This document shows positions 17,662-26,545 of a DNA stretch of 64,000 nucleotides, in pieces. The notes beneath the pieces are model-generated. The model worked only from the letters and a program-made list of their open reading frames with translations, searched no databases and had not been told where the DNA came from. The stretch comes from Chitinophagales bacterium (lineage in GTDB: Bacteria; Bacteroidota; Bacteroidia; Chitinophagales; UBA2359): positions 620,001 to 684,000 of the forward strand of contig JAWKLZ010000002.1 in NCBI GenBank assembly GCA_041392475.1. Reading direction: 5' to 3'. The position numbers were made by a program, and so were the translations under genes. Position 1 is the first letter of the stretch. Each line of letters begins with the position of its first letter.

Positions 17662-18699
17662 TTATTCTTCATTTATGAGAGGAACTTTAGCGTAGTACCA
17701 TGCGCCTTTTTGCCCAAATATTGGTTTCCTTTCGGTGATATAACTATATCTCGAAGTAAGGTTTTTCTGCCCGATTCCTGTAGATACTACGGTATCTTTT
17801 CTAATCTGAAAATTATTTTTTACAACGAGATAAGTGTCTTCAATATATAATTCTATAATTAAGGGACTTTCTTGTGATACGATATTATGTTTGATGGCAT
17901 TTTCCACAAGCAATTGAAGCGTTGCAGGAGGGATAAAAGTATTTTTCATATCTCCTGATATGCCATTTTTAAAGACTAAATTTTCATTGAATCGTATTTT
18001 TTGCAGAAAAATATAATCACGAATAAACCGAAGTTCATCCTCCAATCGAATGGTTATTTCATCTGTATATTCGAGGGCATATCGGTACACTTTCGACAGT
18101 TTCACAATAAACTGTTTTGCCGTTTTGGGTTCTCTATCCACTAAAGCATAAAGCGCATTGAGAGAGTTGAATAGGAAGTGTGGGTTGACCTGACTTTTCA
18201 AGGTTTGGTATTGAGAAAATAAATTTTCCTTAGCCTGACGTTCTGCTTCCAATTGAAGTTCTTCTTTTTCCAAAGACAATGCTTTATTCTGCAATCGAAG
18301 TTCGTAGGCCTCCAGTGCTTTGTCCATTACCAGTTTCAACTCATCGTGTTTCCACGGCTTGGTAATGTAGTAATAAACCTGCCCTTTATTGATGGCATCA
18401 ATGATAGACTGAACATCACTATAACCAGTCAGTACCATACGAATAGCATCGGGAAATTCGTACAATATTTTTTCAAACAATTGTACTCCAGTCATTTCGG
18501 GCATTCGCTGGTCACTGATAATTAAATCAATTTTGTGATTGCGTAGAATTTCAATGGCATCTTCTCCACTTTGGGCAGCAAAAATGGTGTAATGCTTTCG
18601 AAAGGTTGCCTTAAAAGACACCAAATTTTGTCTTTCGTCATCGACATACAAAATTTGATGGTTTTTTTTGATATTGCCTTCACTGCTATTTTCTGTCAT
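17662..18699 (-). CDS. Receiver-containing LytS-type sensor histidine kinase
   Basis: 345 residues with no membrane segment. An N-terminal receiver domain (about 14-130) has D20/D21, phospho-acceptor Asp63 (ISDQRMPEM) and Lys114. A coiled coil (about 130-168) links it to a His_kinase domain of the LytS/YehU type with His174 in NPHFLFNSLN and an N-box LLVENAIKHN. The C-terminal ATPase lid is short. Because the input is a receiver instead of a membrane sensor, it may be driven by another kinase and pass phosphate to the LytTR regulator encoded next. It lies 29 nt downstream of the amidase gene and is likely cotranscribed with it. Confidence 0.9.
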   Translation of the reverse strand: MTENSSEGNIKKNHQILYVDDERQNLVSFKATFRKHYTIFAAQSGEDAIEILRNHKIDLIISDQRMPEMTGVQLFEKILYEFPDAIRMVLTGYSDVQSIIDAINKGQVYYYITKPWKHDELKLVMDKALEAYELRLQNKALSLEKEELQLEAERQAKENLFSQYQTLKSQVNPHFLFNSLNALYALVDREPKTAKQFIVKLSKVYRYALEYTDEITIRLEDELRFIRDYIFLQKIRFNENLVFKNGISGDMKNTFIPPATLQLLVENAIKHNIVSQESPLIIELYIEDTYLVVKNNFQIRKDTVVSTGIGQKNLTSRYSYITERKPIFGQKGAWYYAKVPLINEE

Positions 18700-18728
18700 A
18701 TTTTACGTTGATGTGAGTTCCCAAAAAA

Positions 18729-19937
18729 TTATTTGTTGCCGTGATCCATCATCAATCCCTCCATTAACCATTTGGCCAATGCCTGTCGGTTTACCTCCAA
18801 GACAATGCGGTTTTGGTCAGCCTTATTTCTGATATTACCCAGTTCAATATACACAGAAGGAGCTTCCGTTTCTCTCAGCATGTGTAAATCACGAGCTGAT
18901 ACTGTGCCATAATAACCTCTATTTTTTTGATGTGTATCGTATTTTTGTTTAATTGTATTCTGCAAAGTTATTGCCATAGATTCTCCAATCTTATCTTCCT
19001 CTGGATAGTAAAAGAACAAATCTGTTCGTTCTGTCTTGTTGCGAGAATCTACATGAATCATGATCAATCGTTGGTAAACAACCCCACGTTTTTTGTTTTT
19101 TTCGTAGAGTTCATTTACCGCACTTGAGCGTTGTGTCAAGCGTTCCTTTTGGTTAAGAGGCATCTCTAAGTTCCCCCAACAATACTCATCCGTATCACAC
19201 CCCAAGTATTTATTAGAACGAATACCATCATCAGGATCTCGGGTAATGATATATACCGTAGCACCATGCGAAATCAGTTGTCTTGCCAACCGCAATGCCA
19301 CATCATATGCATATTCATCTTCGCACAATTTGTATTGCCCCTGCCAGCCAATGGCACCAGGGTCAGGTCCTCCATGTCCGCTCACAATATAATAAATAGC
19401 TCCCTTAAGTTTTGTACTTTCTAAGGGAATGTATTCATAATCTTTTCCAAAAATGGGAAAAATTCGATTTCCCTCAGCAGTCTGTGGTGTCACTCGGTCA
19501 ATCACCGATGGTTCTATTTCCTCAGCAGGAGCATCGCAGTTCAATTCGTGAACAGGAACCCACAATATTTTGCTGCCTATATAATCTGTTAGCCTCAGTT
19601 TTTGCTTCAACATCTCATCATTGTAGTTTTGTACCCTTACCGCTTTTTCCCAATCGTCAATGCCAATCGTTGTGCGAATACTTTTGCCATTGTATTTGAA
19701 AACCCGAATAGGCAATAAGTAAACCTGATTGGCGTATAAAAATCGTCCATTGGGTAATTCGTTAATTTTGTAAAAACTTGTTAGATTGCAGGCATATTTG
19801 TCTAATTGATACAGTGACATCAAGGAGGCTGCATCATCACCTGGACGAGCTACTACTTGTAAATACTCAATGCCTTGTTGGGCCTGAAGTCTCCAACTGC
19901 ATAAAATGATGAAAAAAAAACCAATTATCAATCGCAT
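18729..19937 (-). CDS. N-acetylmuramoyl-L-alanine amidase (Amidase_3) with LysM-like N-terminus
   Basis: 402 residues with a signal peptide (residues 1-19, ending LQAQ), so periplasmic. Residues about 22-80 resemble a degenerate LysM module. The zinc-dependent Amidase_3 domain (about 180-395) shows the metal ligands: His in VSGHGG, Glu in LCEDEY, His in MIHVDS, and the catalytic Glu in VYIELGN. It cleaves the amide bond between N-acetylmuramic acid and L-alanine in peptidoglycan. It heads a leftward cluster with a histidine kinase and a LytTR regulator, which suggests wall-related control, though this rests on gene order alone. Its promoter region is shared with the divergent methyltransferase. 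Confidence 0.88.
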   Translation of the reverse strand: MRLIIGFFFIILCSWRLQAQQGIEYLQVVARPGDDAASLMSLYQLDKYACNLTSFYKINELPNGRFLYANQVYLLPIRVFKYNGKSIRTTIGIDDWEKAVRVQNYNDEMLKQKLRLTDYIGSKILWVPVHELNCDAPAEEIEPSVIDRVTPQTAEGNRIFPIFGKDYEYIPLESTKLKGAIYYIVSGHGGPDPGAIGWQGQYKLCEDEYAYDVALRLARQLISHGATVYIITRDPDDGIRSNKYLGCDTDEYCWGNLEMPLNQKERLTQRSSAVNELYEKNKKRGVVYQRLIMIHVDSRNKTERTDLFFYYPEEDKIGESMAITLQNTIKQKYDTHQKNRGYYGTVSARDLHMLRETEAPSVYIELGNIRNKADQNRIVLEVNRQALAKWLMEGLMMDHGNK

Positions 19938-19966
19938 TATTTTACTGTTTACTTTTTTATGGCATC

Positions 19967-19974
19967 CAAATTTA
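19967..19974 (-). promoter_or_regulatory. Candidate -7 element for the amidase-kinase-regulator cluster
   Basis: On the minus strand the sequence reads TAAATTTG, a full match to TAnnTTTG, about 30 nt before the amidase ATG. No good -33 TTTG was found at 19-21 nt. Confidence 0.4.
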
Positions 19975-20023
19975 CAATATTATTTTAAAAGCAGTTTGCC
20001 ATCAAACAAATATCTACTTTGAC

Positions 20024-20767
20024 ATGAACAACTGGTGGAAAGATTATTTCTTAGATGCTTGGCCCAAAATACAGCATTTCATAAAAGGGGAGGAAAATAC
20101 CTATTTGGAAACCAATTATATAGAGGGTATTTTGGAAGAAAAAAAATATAAGCACATATTGGATGTTCCCTGCGGAACAGGTCGAATTGCTTTAGAGCTT
20201 GCAGAGCGAGGCTATACAACCTGTGGCTTAGACTTCAACAAAAAAAACATTGAAGAAGCTCAGAAAAGCAGTGTACAAAAAGAATTGCCGCAACAAACCG
20301 AATGGATTTGTGGCGATATGCGTGAGATTCCCTTCAAAAACACTTTCGATGCAGCCGTGTGCATTTTTGGAAGTTTTGGTTATTTTGATGATATCGACAA
20401 TCGAAAATTTCTGCAATCAGTCTATGATTCTTTGAAGCCAGGCGGCAGTTTCTTGCTCGAAACCCACACCTTAGAAACCATGTTGCCGATTTTCACCCAT
20501 CAAGATTTTTGGCGTTTTGAAGACTGTTGGGTACTCGACGAGCGAAACTTCAACATCCCTGAGTCTCGAATCGAAAGCACTTGGACAACTATTCAAGATG
20601 GTGGACAACAATTGCAGCACAAAAGCAGTGTGAGGATTTACAGTTACCGAGAACTGACCACCCTTCTAAAATCGGTTGGCTTCAAACATTTCAGCGCAGA
20701 AGGGTCATTTGAAGCAGAGGAGTTTGAATTGGGAGCAGAACGGTTGTTGTTGTTGGCGGAGAAATAG
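20024..20767 (+). CDS. Class I SAM-dependent methyltransferase
   Basis: 247 residues forming one Rossmann methyltransferase domain. Motif I is ILDVPCGTGRIALELAERG (about 45-63), followed by the acidic motif II CGLDFN and motif post-I CGDMREIPF. The fold is complete and soluble. The substrate cannot be told from sequence; the family includes small-molecule and lipid-like methylases. It stands alone, divergent from the amidase cluster with only 86 nt between the start codons. A TACTTTG just 3 nt before the ATG could be a promoter element giving a nearly leaderless mRNA, but its spacing to the upstream TTTG is short. Confidence 0.85.
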   Translation: MNNWWKDYFLDAWPKIQHFIKGEENTYLETNYIEGILEEKKYKHILDVPCGTGRIALELAERGYTTCGLDFNKKNIEEAQKSSVQKELPQQTEWICGDMREIPFKNTFDAAVCIFGSFGYFDDIDNRKFLQSVYDSLKPGGSFLLETHTLETMLPIFTHQDFWRFEDCWVLDERNFNIPESRIESTWTTIQDGGQQLQHKSSVRIYSYRELTTLLKSVGFKHFSAEGSFEAEEFELGAERLLLLAEK

Positions 20768-20823
20768 ACACACTTCGTAAAATAAAATACTAAATTTGCG
20801 ATTCATTTACTCCATACATTTAT

Positions 20824-22461
20824 ATGAATCATCGATTTCGAACTCTTATCTTTTGCATCCTTTTCTTACTGTTCTTCAATGCTTACAGTCAAAATCTGGT
20901 CATCAATCCCAGTTTTGAAAACATCGTCAGTTGCCCCGATGCTTTCATGCAAATCGAAAACTCACTTTCTTGGACCAGTCCAACCGCTGCAAAAGCCGAT
21001 TATTTTCATGCCTGCGATTTGTCGAATACAGTAGGAATTCCAGCCAATAGCGTTGGTTTTCAGTCGGCACGAACAGGTTCGGCTTATGCAGGTGTGCAAG
21101 TCTATTCGACGACTGCAAACACAGACTACCGAGAATACCTCCAATCGCCATTGATTGAGCCATTGATTGCAGATTCTGTGTATCAAGTGAGTATGTATGT
21201 CAGCCCTGCCGATAATTTGGACGACTGTTTTACGGATGCCATTGGGTTTTATTTTTCGGATATGGAACTAAATGAACCCCAACAAACGGTATTGAATATA
21301 ACGGCGGATGTTCAAAATATAAGTGATAATTTTTTGACAGACAAAGGAAATTGGTTGTTGGTGACTGGTGTTTTTACTGCAACGGGCGGAGAGAATTATT
21401 TGATTATCGGCAATTTTCTGAACGATGCCCAAACAACCGAAGCAACACCTTGCGACAACGATGCAGCGGCTTATTACTATGTGGATGATGTTTCGGTGGA
21501 ATTGATACCCGAACTAAGCATTGTTGGACAAAATATTATTTGTGCGGGTGAAACGACTGTTTTGCAGGCGGTCAATGGACAGAGTTATGAATGGACAATC
21601 ATTACTGATCCCGATACGGTTTTTTCGACGGAAGAATTTGTGAGTGTGAGTCCTAATCAAACAACAACTTACCGAGTTTCAGATGGTGTGAATACTGCTA
21701 CTTTCACCCTGACAGTGCAGCAAGCACCCGAAATCAACTTGACAGATGATGTCTCATTTTGTGAAGGAGAAACCATTGTATTGGATGCCAACCCACTCAA
21801 TAGCAGCGAAACATCTACCTTCAATTGGATAGACGGCTCTACAATACCTACTTTTGAAGCCGAAACTACGGGTATTTATTGGGTAGATGTGACCACCAAT
21901 GGTTGTACTATTAGGGATAGTATTGAGTTATTTTTTGGAAATGATTTTGAAGTGAATTTAGGTGAAAATCAGGTTTTTTGTGAAGGAACCAGTAGCACCT
22001 TGTCGCCCTTTGAAGGAGATATTTTGATTCCAAATTTGACTTATCTTTGGCAAGACGGCAGCACAAATCCACAATTTACTGCCACTTCAACAGGTACTTA
22101 CAGTGTAACGGTTTCCAATGAATGTTTCGCTCATTCGGATGTCATTGAAGTAACAACCCTTTTATGTGGTTGTATTGTGTCTTTTCCAAGCGCATTTTCA
22201 CCCAATGAAGATGGCATAAATGACACTTTTCGACCTGCAAGCAACTGCAATCTAACCAACTACGAATTATCTATTTATACCCGCTACGGAAATAAAATAT
22301 TTACGAGCACCGACCAAACTGAGGGTTGGGATGGGTTGATAGATTTTGAAGTAGCAGATATGAAGGTCTATGTTTGGGTAGCAACTTACCAAACACCAGA
22401 TGGGATGAATGAAACATCCCAAACAGTTGTTCAAAAAGGCAATGTATTTTTGTTGCGGTAA
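20824..22461 (+). CDS. Secreted protein with CHU_C / type B gliding-motility sorting domain
   Basis: 545 residues with a signal peptide (1-23, ending AYSQ). The N-terminal part (about 24-225) is a beta-rich carbohydrate-binding-like region that starts NLVINPSFEN. Two Ig/PKD-like repeats follow, each opening with a C-x-G/E-x-x-x-x-L motif. The last about 90 residues are the gliding-motility-associated C-terminal domain: FPSAFSPNEDGINDTF, YELSIYTRYGNKIF and EGWDG. That domain targets cargo through the type IX secretion system to the cell surface. It is therefore probably a surface or secreted adhesin-type protein. It converges with the cotransporter gene with only 1 nt between stops. Confidence 0.9.
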   Translation: MNHRFRTLIFCILFLLFFNAYSQNLVINPSFENIVSCPDAFMQIENSLSWTSPTAAKADYFHACDLSNTVGIPANSVGFQSARTGSAYAGVQVYSTTANTDYREYLQSPLIEPLIADSVYQVSMYVSPADNLDDCFTDAIGFYFSDMELNEPQQTVLNITADVQNISDNFLTDKGNWLLVTGVFTATGGENYLIIGNFLNDAQTTEATPCDNDAAAYYYVDDVSVELIPELSIVGQNIICAGETTVLQAVNGQSYEWTIITDPDTVFSTEEFVSVSPNQTTTYRVSDGVNTATFTLTVQQAPEINLTDDVSFCEGETIVLDANPLNSSETSTFNWIDGSTIPTFEAETTGIYWVDVTTNGCTIRDSIELFFGNDFEVNLGENQVFCEGTSSTLSPFEGDILIPNLTYLWQDGSTNPQFTATSTGTYSVTVSNECFAHSDVIEVTTLLCGCIVSFPSAFSPNEDGINDTFRPASNCNLTNYELSIYTRYGNKIFTSTDQTEGWDGLIDFEVADMKVYVWVATYQTPDGMNETSQTVVQKGNVFLLR

Positions 22462-22462
22462 T

Positions 22463-24706
22463 CTATTTAATCACCTTCTGATGGTCAGAGTGAACAAATA
22501 AAATACTTCCCAACTCTCCATATCCTTCAAACATATCCTCGCCCTCTCTTTCGAGTGTATCGTCGTGAAAACCAATAATTGTCAATGCAGCATCAGCAGA
22601 ATACTCATTGATAATTTCTTTTATTTCTTTGTTTTCTTTTTTGGCTATAATTTCTATATTGGAAGCAGCAATAGGCAATCTTCCTTCTGCAATGACCCTT
22701 TCTAGATTGGCTTGTTCGGCTTCAATCTGTTCGGGTGGATAGACTGCAAAAATCTTGATAACTGCTCGTTTCCAATCGGGGTGATTGGAGATGATGTACC
22801 CTAAGAGAATCATCAAGTTACTATTTTCGTAGTCATTGGGTTTGATCCAAATGTGAATTGAAGTGCGGTGTCCAAAACCACGCTCTGAACTTCCCAATAC
22901 ACAGATGTCAAAATCTCCAGACTTGACCAATTTGTAGTTGCTCAAAATACCCTTTAAGTTCTCAGGATGTCGTTTGGCAAACTCAAACATAATCATGTTG
23001 TTGTCTTTGCCCGAAATGCCTGGTAACTGAATCACCTGTGCAATGGCAGAAGTGTAAGAAGGACTAATGAGTGTTTCGATATAGACATTGCTTCTGTTGG
23101 CAATGGCCAATAACCGCTGCATATTTTTTTGGGCTTGCCCCACCGTTGCTTCCTGATAAAAACCATCAATGAGGTGGATATAAGTTCCAAAACCATATCG
23201 GTGCGACATCCATCGAAGCATGTCAAATGCGTGGAAACGATTAAAGGAATCACTTGACACACAGACTACAGAAGGCCGCCATTCCACCTCACCTTTTTCG
23301 GCTTTCTGCAAAAATACCTGTATCTGTCGACTCACCTGAAAAACAACCCCTTGAAAAATAGCCGCCATTCCTCGCTGTTTCTGTCCTTGTTCGGAAGTAG
23401 AAATAAACAAATATAAACCCACCATAAAGGCTACTGATAGAAATGCGTAAGATGGATTCATCTTAAACATCAACCATACACACATAAAAAAGCCCAGTAA
23501 AGAAATGTACCAACGAGACCTAAAAGTAGGACGATAAGAAGGGTCGGCTGCAAAATGCTGAAGGAAGGAAATGAGACACAGTGAACCATAAGTCACCATA
23601 AAAAACATCGAAATGATTTCTGCCACAAAGTTCACATCACCAATAATAATAATCCCAAACGATATGATAATCGTAATGATGGCAGCATTGAAAGGTTCGT
23701 TGTTATTGCCCTTACCTTTTCCAATAAAAAAATTGAACTTCCTGAAAGGAGTCACCTTGTCTCCACCAATTGCCTGCAAAGTTCGAGGAGCAACCATAAT
23801 AGAACCCAATGCAGATGATACGGTGGCACAAGCCAATCCAATTGGAACAATGGGATACCATAGCGCAATTTCCCCCATAATAAGTTGGTTATTAACCAAA
23901 TCGGTTGCACTTGCAGAAACAGCAAGTTTGTAGGCAATAAATATATAAATCACCATTCCCGAAATCGTTGCAGTCAAAGTACCATAAGGAATAGATTTAC
24001 TGGGATCTTTGAGGTCACCAGACAAACCTACGCCTGCGGTCATACCCGTAAAAGCGGGAAACACAATGGCAAAAACAGTAAAAAAATTGACATCTCCATC
24101 TATGCTTTTCATTAAAATATTGCCGTCATAGGTCGCTGCAAAACCTGTATCGCCTATGAAAAACATAATTAAAGAAATAAACAACACAAAAACAACTACA
24201 TACAAGGCTTTTACCCCCAAATCTGCCCCTTTGGTGAGGATGAGTATAGAGAGTAAAGTCATTGCAGGAATACTGATAACTTGTCGTTTGAGTAAACCAG
24301 TGCTATCCAACAAAAAAGGATAGTCTTGTAGCCAAACATATCTTTGATCTAACCACTGCAATACAGGCTCAAAAGCCTCAGCAAAGGCAATAACATAAAA
24401 CGCCACACTAATGGCTTGTGACAGAAATAAGGCAATTCCAATAGCCGCCCCAATATTAAGTCCAAATGATCGTGATATGATGTAATATTCTCCCCCTCCT
24501 TCCACCTTTTGATTGGTGGCTATTTCGGCAATTGCCATAGCAGTGGGAATCGTTACTAAATGCCCTACAATCACAATCAAGACCGTACCCCAGAAACCTA
24601 CAGCCCCAACAGCATAGCCAAATCGAAGGAAAAGAATCGCTCCGAGGATGGTGGATATAGCTGTAAAAAAAACGGGGGCAGTACCAAAACCAACTTTTTT
24701 CTGCAT
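22463..24706 (-). CDS. Cation-chloride-cotransporter-like amino acid/polyamine/organocation permease
   Basis: 747 residues. About twelve transmembrane helices occupy residues 1-430, starting FGTAPVFFTAISTILGAILFLRFG, which matches the prokaryotic SLC12/CCC branch of the APC superfamily including the unwound TM1 glycine. A long soluble C-terminal domain (about 440-747) resembles the regulatory domain of CCC proteins and has no catalytic motif. Eukaryotic relatives move Na, K and Cl together; bacterial substrates are mostly unproven. A NUDIX gene ends 4 nt upstream on the same strand, so the two may be cotranscribed. There is no recognisable partner gene. Confidence 0.85.
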   Translation of the reverse strand: MQKKVGFGTAPVFFTAISTILGAILFLRFGYAVGAVGFWGTVLIVIVGHLVTIPTAMAIAEIATNQKVEGGGEYYIISRSFGLNIGAAIGIALFLSQAISVAFYVIAFAEAFEPVLQWLDQRYVWLQDYPFLLDSTGLLKRQVISIPAMTLLSILILTKGADLGVKALYVVVFVLFISLIMFFIGDTGFAATYDGNILMKSIDGDVNFFTVFAIVFPAFTGMTAGVGLSGDLKDPSKSIPYGTLTATISGMVIYIFIAYKLAVSASATDLVNNQLIMGEIALWYPIVPIGLACATVSSALGSIMVAPRTLQAIGGDKVTPFRKFNFFIGKGKGNNNEPFNAAIITIIISFGIIIIGDVNFVAEIISMFFMVTYGSLCLISFLQHFAADPSYRPTFRSRWYISLLGFFMCVWLMFKMNPSYAFLSVAFMVGLYLFISTSEQGQKQRGMAAIFQGVVFQVSRQIQVFLQKAEKGEVEWRPSVVCVSSDSFNRFHAFDMLRWMSHRYGFGTYIHLIDGFYQEATVGQAQKNMQRLLAIANRSNVYIETLISPSYTSAIAQVIQLPGISGKDNNMIMFEFAKRHPENLKGILSNYKLVKSGDFDICVLGSSERGFGHRTSIHIWIKPNDYENSNLMILLGYIISNHPDWKRAVIKIFAVYPPEQIEAEQANLERVIAEGRLPIAASNIEIIAKKENKEIKEIINEYSADAALTIIGFHDDTLEREGEDMFEGYGELGSILFVHSDHQKVIK

Positions 24707-24710
24707 GGTA

Positions 24711-25184
24711 TTATTTTTCTTTTAGGACTTTTTTAGGTAAAACTTTGTTATTGGGTTTCCAATTAAATTCTGAATAGGTGATTCCTTCTTGGTAACAATT
24801 CAAGGCATTTTTGATGTAATCCGTCATTGCTTTAGGAATGCTCTTCAATGAAACCCACTCAAAGTCTTTGTGTAATTTGGGTTCTAAATTCTTGATTTTT
24901 CCTTCCCATTCATCAGTCTCAAAAAACAGGGTGATGACGGGCTGTCCAGCTTTGAGGCGGTGTGCTACGTGTACGAGCTTGAGTTTGTCTGCATATACTT
25001 TTATATCTGCTTCTTCTTTGGTTTCTCTTACCAAAGCTTTTGTAGCTGACTCTGTATTCTTTACCCGCCCGCCAATTAAGCTGAATCCACCACCTTCTAT
25101 TTTGGATTTTTCGAGAATCAATATTTTGGAGTTTTTCCGCAATATCAATCGGACTTTAATAATTTGCTCAATAGTTGTTCTCAC
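24711..25184 (-). CDS. NUDIX hydrolase
   Basis: 157 residues with one NUDIX fold. The box runs G39-x5-E45-x7-R53-E54-x2-E57-E58-x-D60-I61; all metal-binding glutamates are kept, but the usual glycine near the end is Asp60. The family hydrolyses nucleoside diphosphates linked to another moiety. The actual substrate is unknown. It sits 4 nt upstream of the cotransporter gene and immediately beside the right end of the decayed IS605-like element, so its promoter might come from or be disturbed by that insertion. Confidence 0.87.
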   Translation of the reverse strand: MRTTIEQIIKVRLILRKNSKILILEKSKIEGGGFSLIGGRVKNTESATKALVRETKEEADIKVYADKLKLVHVAHRLKAGQPVITLFFETDEWEGKIKNLEPKLHKDFEWVSLKSIPKAMTDYIKNALNCYQEGITYSEFNWKPNNKVLPKKVLKEK

Positions 25185-25244
25185 AGTTTACGTATTAATT
25201 TTTATAAGGAGAGGCAATTTAGAATATATTTGTGACTGCTCCCG

Positions 25245-25267
25245 CCACTAACCTAACGGTATAGTGG
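25245..25267. repeat. IS605-like end hairpin, tnpB 3' side
   Basis: Stem CCACTA/TAGTGG with inner ACC/GGT, a one-base bulge and loop TAAC. It overlaps the last codons of tnpB (stop at 25248-25250). Confidence 0.7.
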
Positions 25268-26165
25268 GGGCATCATAGGCATATAGCCCTAAACTCTCCA
25301 GTCCGAGAGTCAATATGTTTATGGCTGCATTGTGGTCACGGTTTGCCGTAAAACCACACTCATTGCAGCTATGTGTTCTAACTGATAAGGCTTTCTTTAC
25401 TGTTGCGCCACAACCACTACACTTCTGACTTGTGTACTGTGGCGCAATAGCTACGACTACCTTTCCAAGTTCCTTAGCCTTATTTTCCAAGATTACACGA
25501 AAGGAGTACCAACCTGCATTTGCAATAGATTTACTAAGTCCCGATTTCGCTTTTTTGCCGTTGCGAGTAAAATTACCTTCTTCGTCTTGCTTAGGCTTGG
25601 CTTTGCGAATCATGTTTTTGATAGCCAAATCTTCAATAGCTATCAAATCATAGTGTTTTAACAACCAATTCGCTACTTGATGATGAAACTCTTGCCGTTT
25701 TATTTTGACAAAGCCTATTTTTGGAACAGGGATATGGTTATTCGCTTTTTCTTTACCGATTTTGCGATTCATGGTAGAAAAGTAACTTGGCATATTTCTG
25801 CCGTAATCGGTATAGTTCAAGCTATTCCACTGTCCTTTTTTCTTGTATGTAGGAAATCCTGTATCGGTGTTTCCCTCTTTCTTGGATTTAAAAAATGTAA
25901 TGAGTGCTTTGTGTAGTCTTCTATTGGCGTCTTGCAGCACCATGGAATAAACATTCTTAAACCACGGCTTTTCTTCCTTTAGTTTAGGCAGTAGGTTCTG
26001 TTGTTCAATCATCGAAGGAAAGGTTTTACTATCCTTGTACTGCTTCATGATTCCGCCTAAATGCCAATTCCAAACATACCGACTCATATTCATGTGGTTA
26101 GTCATCCTACTTTCTTGTTTTTGGGTAGGATAAATTCGGTATTTGTATGTTTTGGTGATTAGCAT
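25248..26165 (-). pseudogene. tnpB: TnpB RNA-guided nuclease, internally deleted
   Basis: 305 residues against about 370-420 for intact TnpB. The N-terminal helix-turn-helix region (YKYRIYPT) and central part are present. At residues 156-157 the sequence jumps from PKIGFVKIK straight to a RuvC-II-side segment, so the stretch with the first RuvC aspartate (GIDLG-type motif) is missing. The second and third catalytic residues remain (Glu178 in AIEDL, Asp277 in NRDHNAA), as does the zinc ribbon (C249, C252, C267, C270). Without RuvC-I the nuclease should be dead, although RNA-guided DNA binding could in principle survive. Intact relatives are guided by an RNA from the element's 3' end, which here overlaps the tnpB stop. 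Confidence 0.82.
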
Positions 26166-26256
26166 AAGATGGTGTAAATTTACATAAAATAGATGTTATT
26201 AAAAAATACATCCAATCACAAGGTCAATCAATAATGACGTAGCTAAATTCCTCCCT

Positions 26257-26278
26257 CCACTAACCTTCGGTATAGTGG
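26257..26278. repeat. IS605-like end hairpin, tnpB 5' side
   Basis: Stem CCACTA/TAGTGG with inner ACC/GGT around loop TTC. Nearly identical to the hairpin at 25245-25267 and in the same orientation. Confidence 0.7.
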
Positions 26279-26285
26279 GGGAATC

Positions 26286-26545
26286 CTTTAGCTGTTTTTT
26301 TGAAAAATGCTCAAAATGTACGTTGAGTTTGATTTTCAATTCAATAATTTTAATGCTTTTCTGAGGTGTGACTTTGATAATGAGTACTCGTCTAAACGAT
26401 GTTTGATAGTTGATGAAATATTTGTATCTTGGCTATCGAACACCAAACATGGATTGTTTAAACTTTTCATTATACTGCATCGTTCTGAATATTCATACTC
26501 AATCATAACTTTTTTTTTTAAAAACCCAAAAAAAATAACAATACT
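26286..26545. other. Intergenic region upstream of the BON-LysM gene
   Basis: Between the transposon end and the next gene, A/T-rich. With the 5' flank of tnpB the gene-free stretch is 26166-26545. The best signal is TTTG at 26402-26405, a 19-nt spacer and TATCTTGG at 26425-26432. An open frame at 26307-26555 has no coding character. Confidence 0.6.
26402..26432 (+). promoter_or_regulatory. Candidate promoter for the BON-LysM gene
   Basis: TTTG, exactly 19 nt, then TATCTTGG, close to the Bacteroidota TTTG-N19-TAnnTTTG consensus. The predicted 5' UTR is about 105 nt. Confidence 0.45.

Larger units (their letters stand above)
25240..26285 (-). mobile_element. Decayed IS200/IS605-type element carrying only tnpB
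   Basis: The element is bounded by two near-identical subterminal hairpins, CCACTAACC...GGTATAGTGG, at 25245-25267 and 26257-26278, both preceded by CTCCC and followed by GGGGG or GGGGA. Such imperfect hairpins are the ends read by TnpA in this family. No tnpA is present and the tnpB gene is internally deleted, so it cannot move on its own. Outer boundaries are approximate. Confidence 0.75.
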
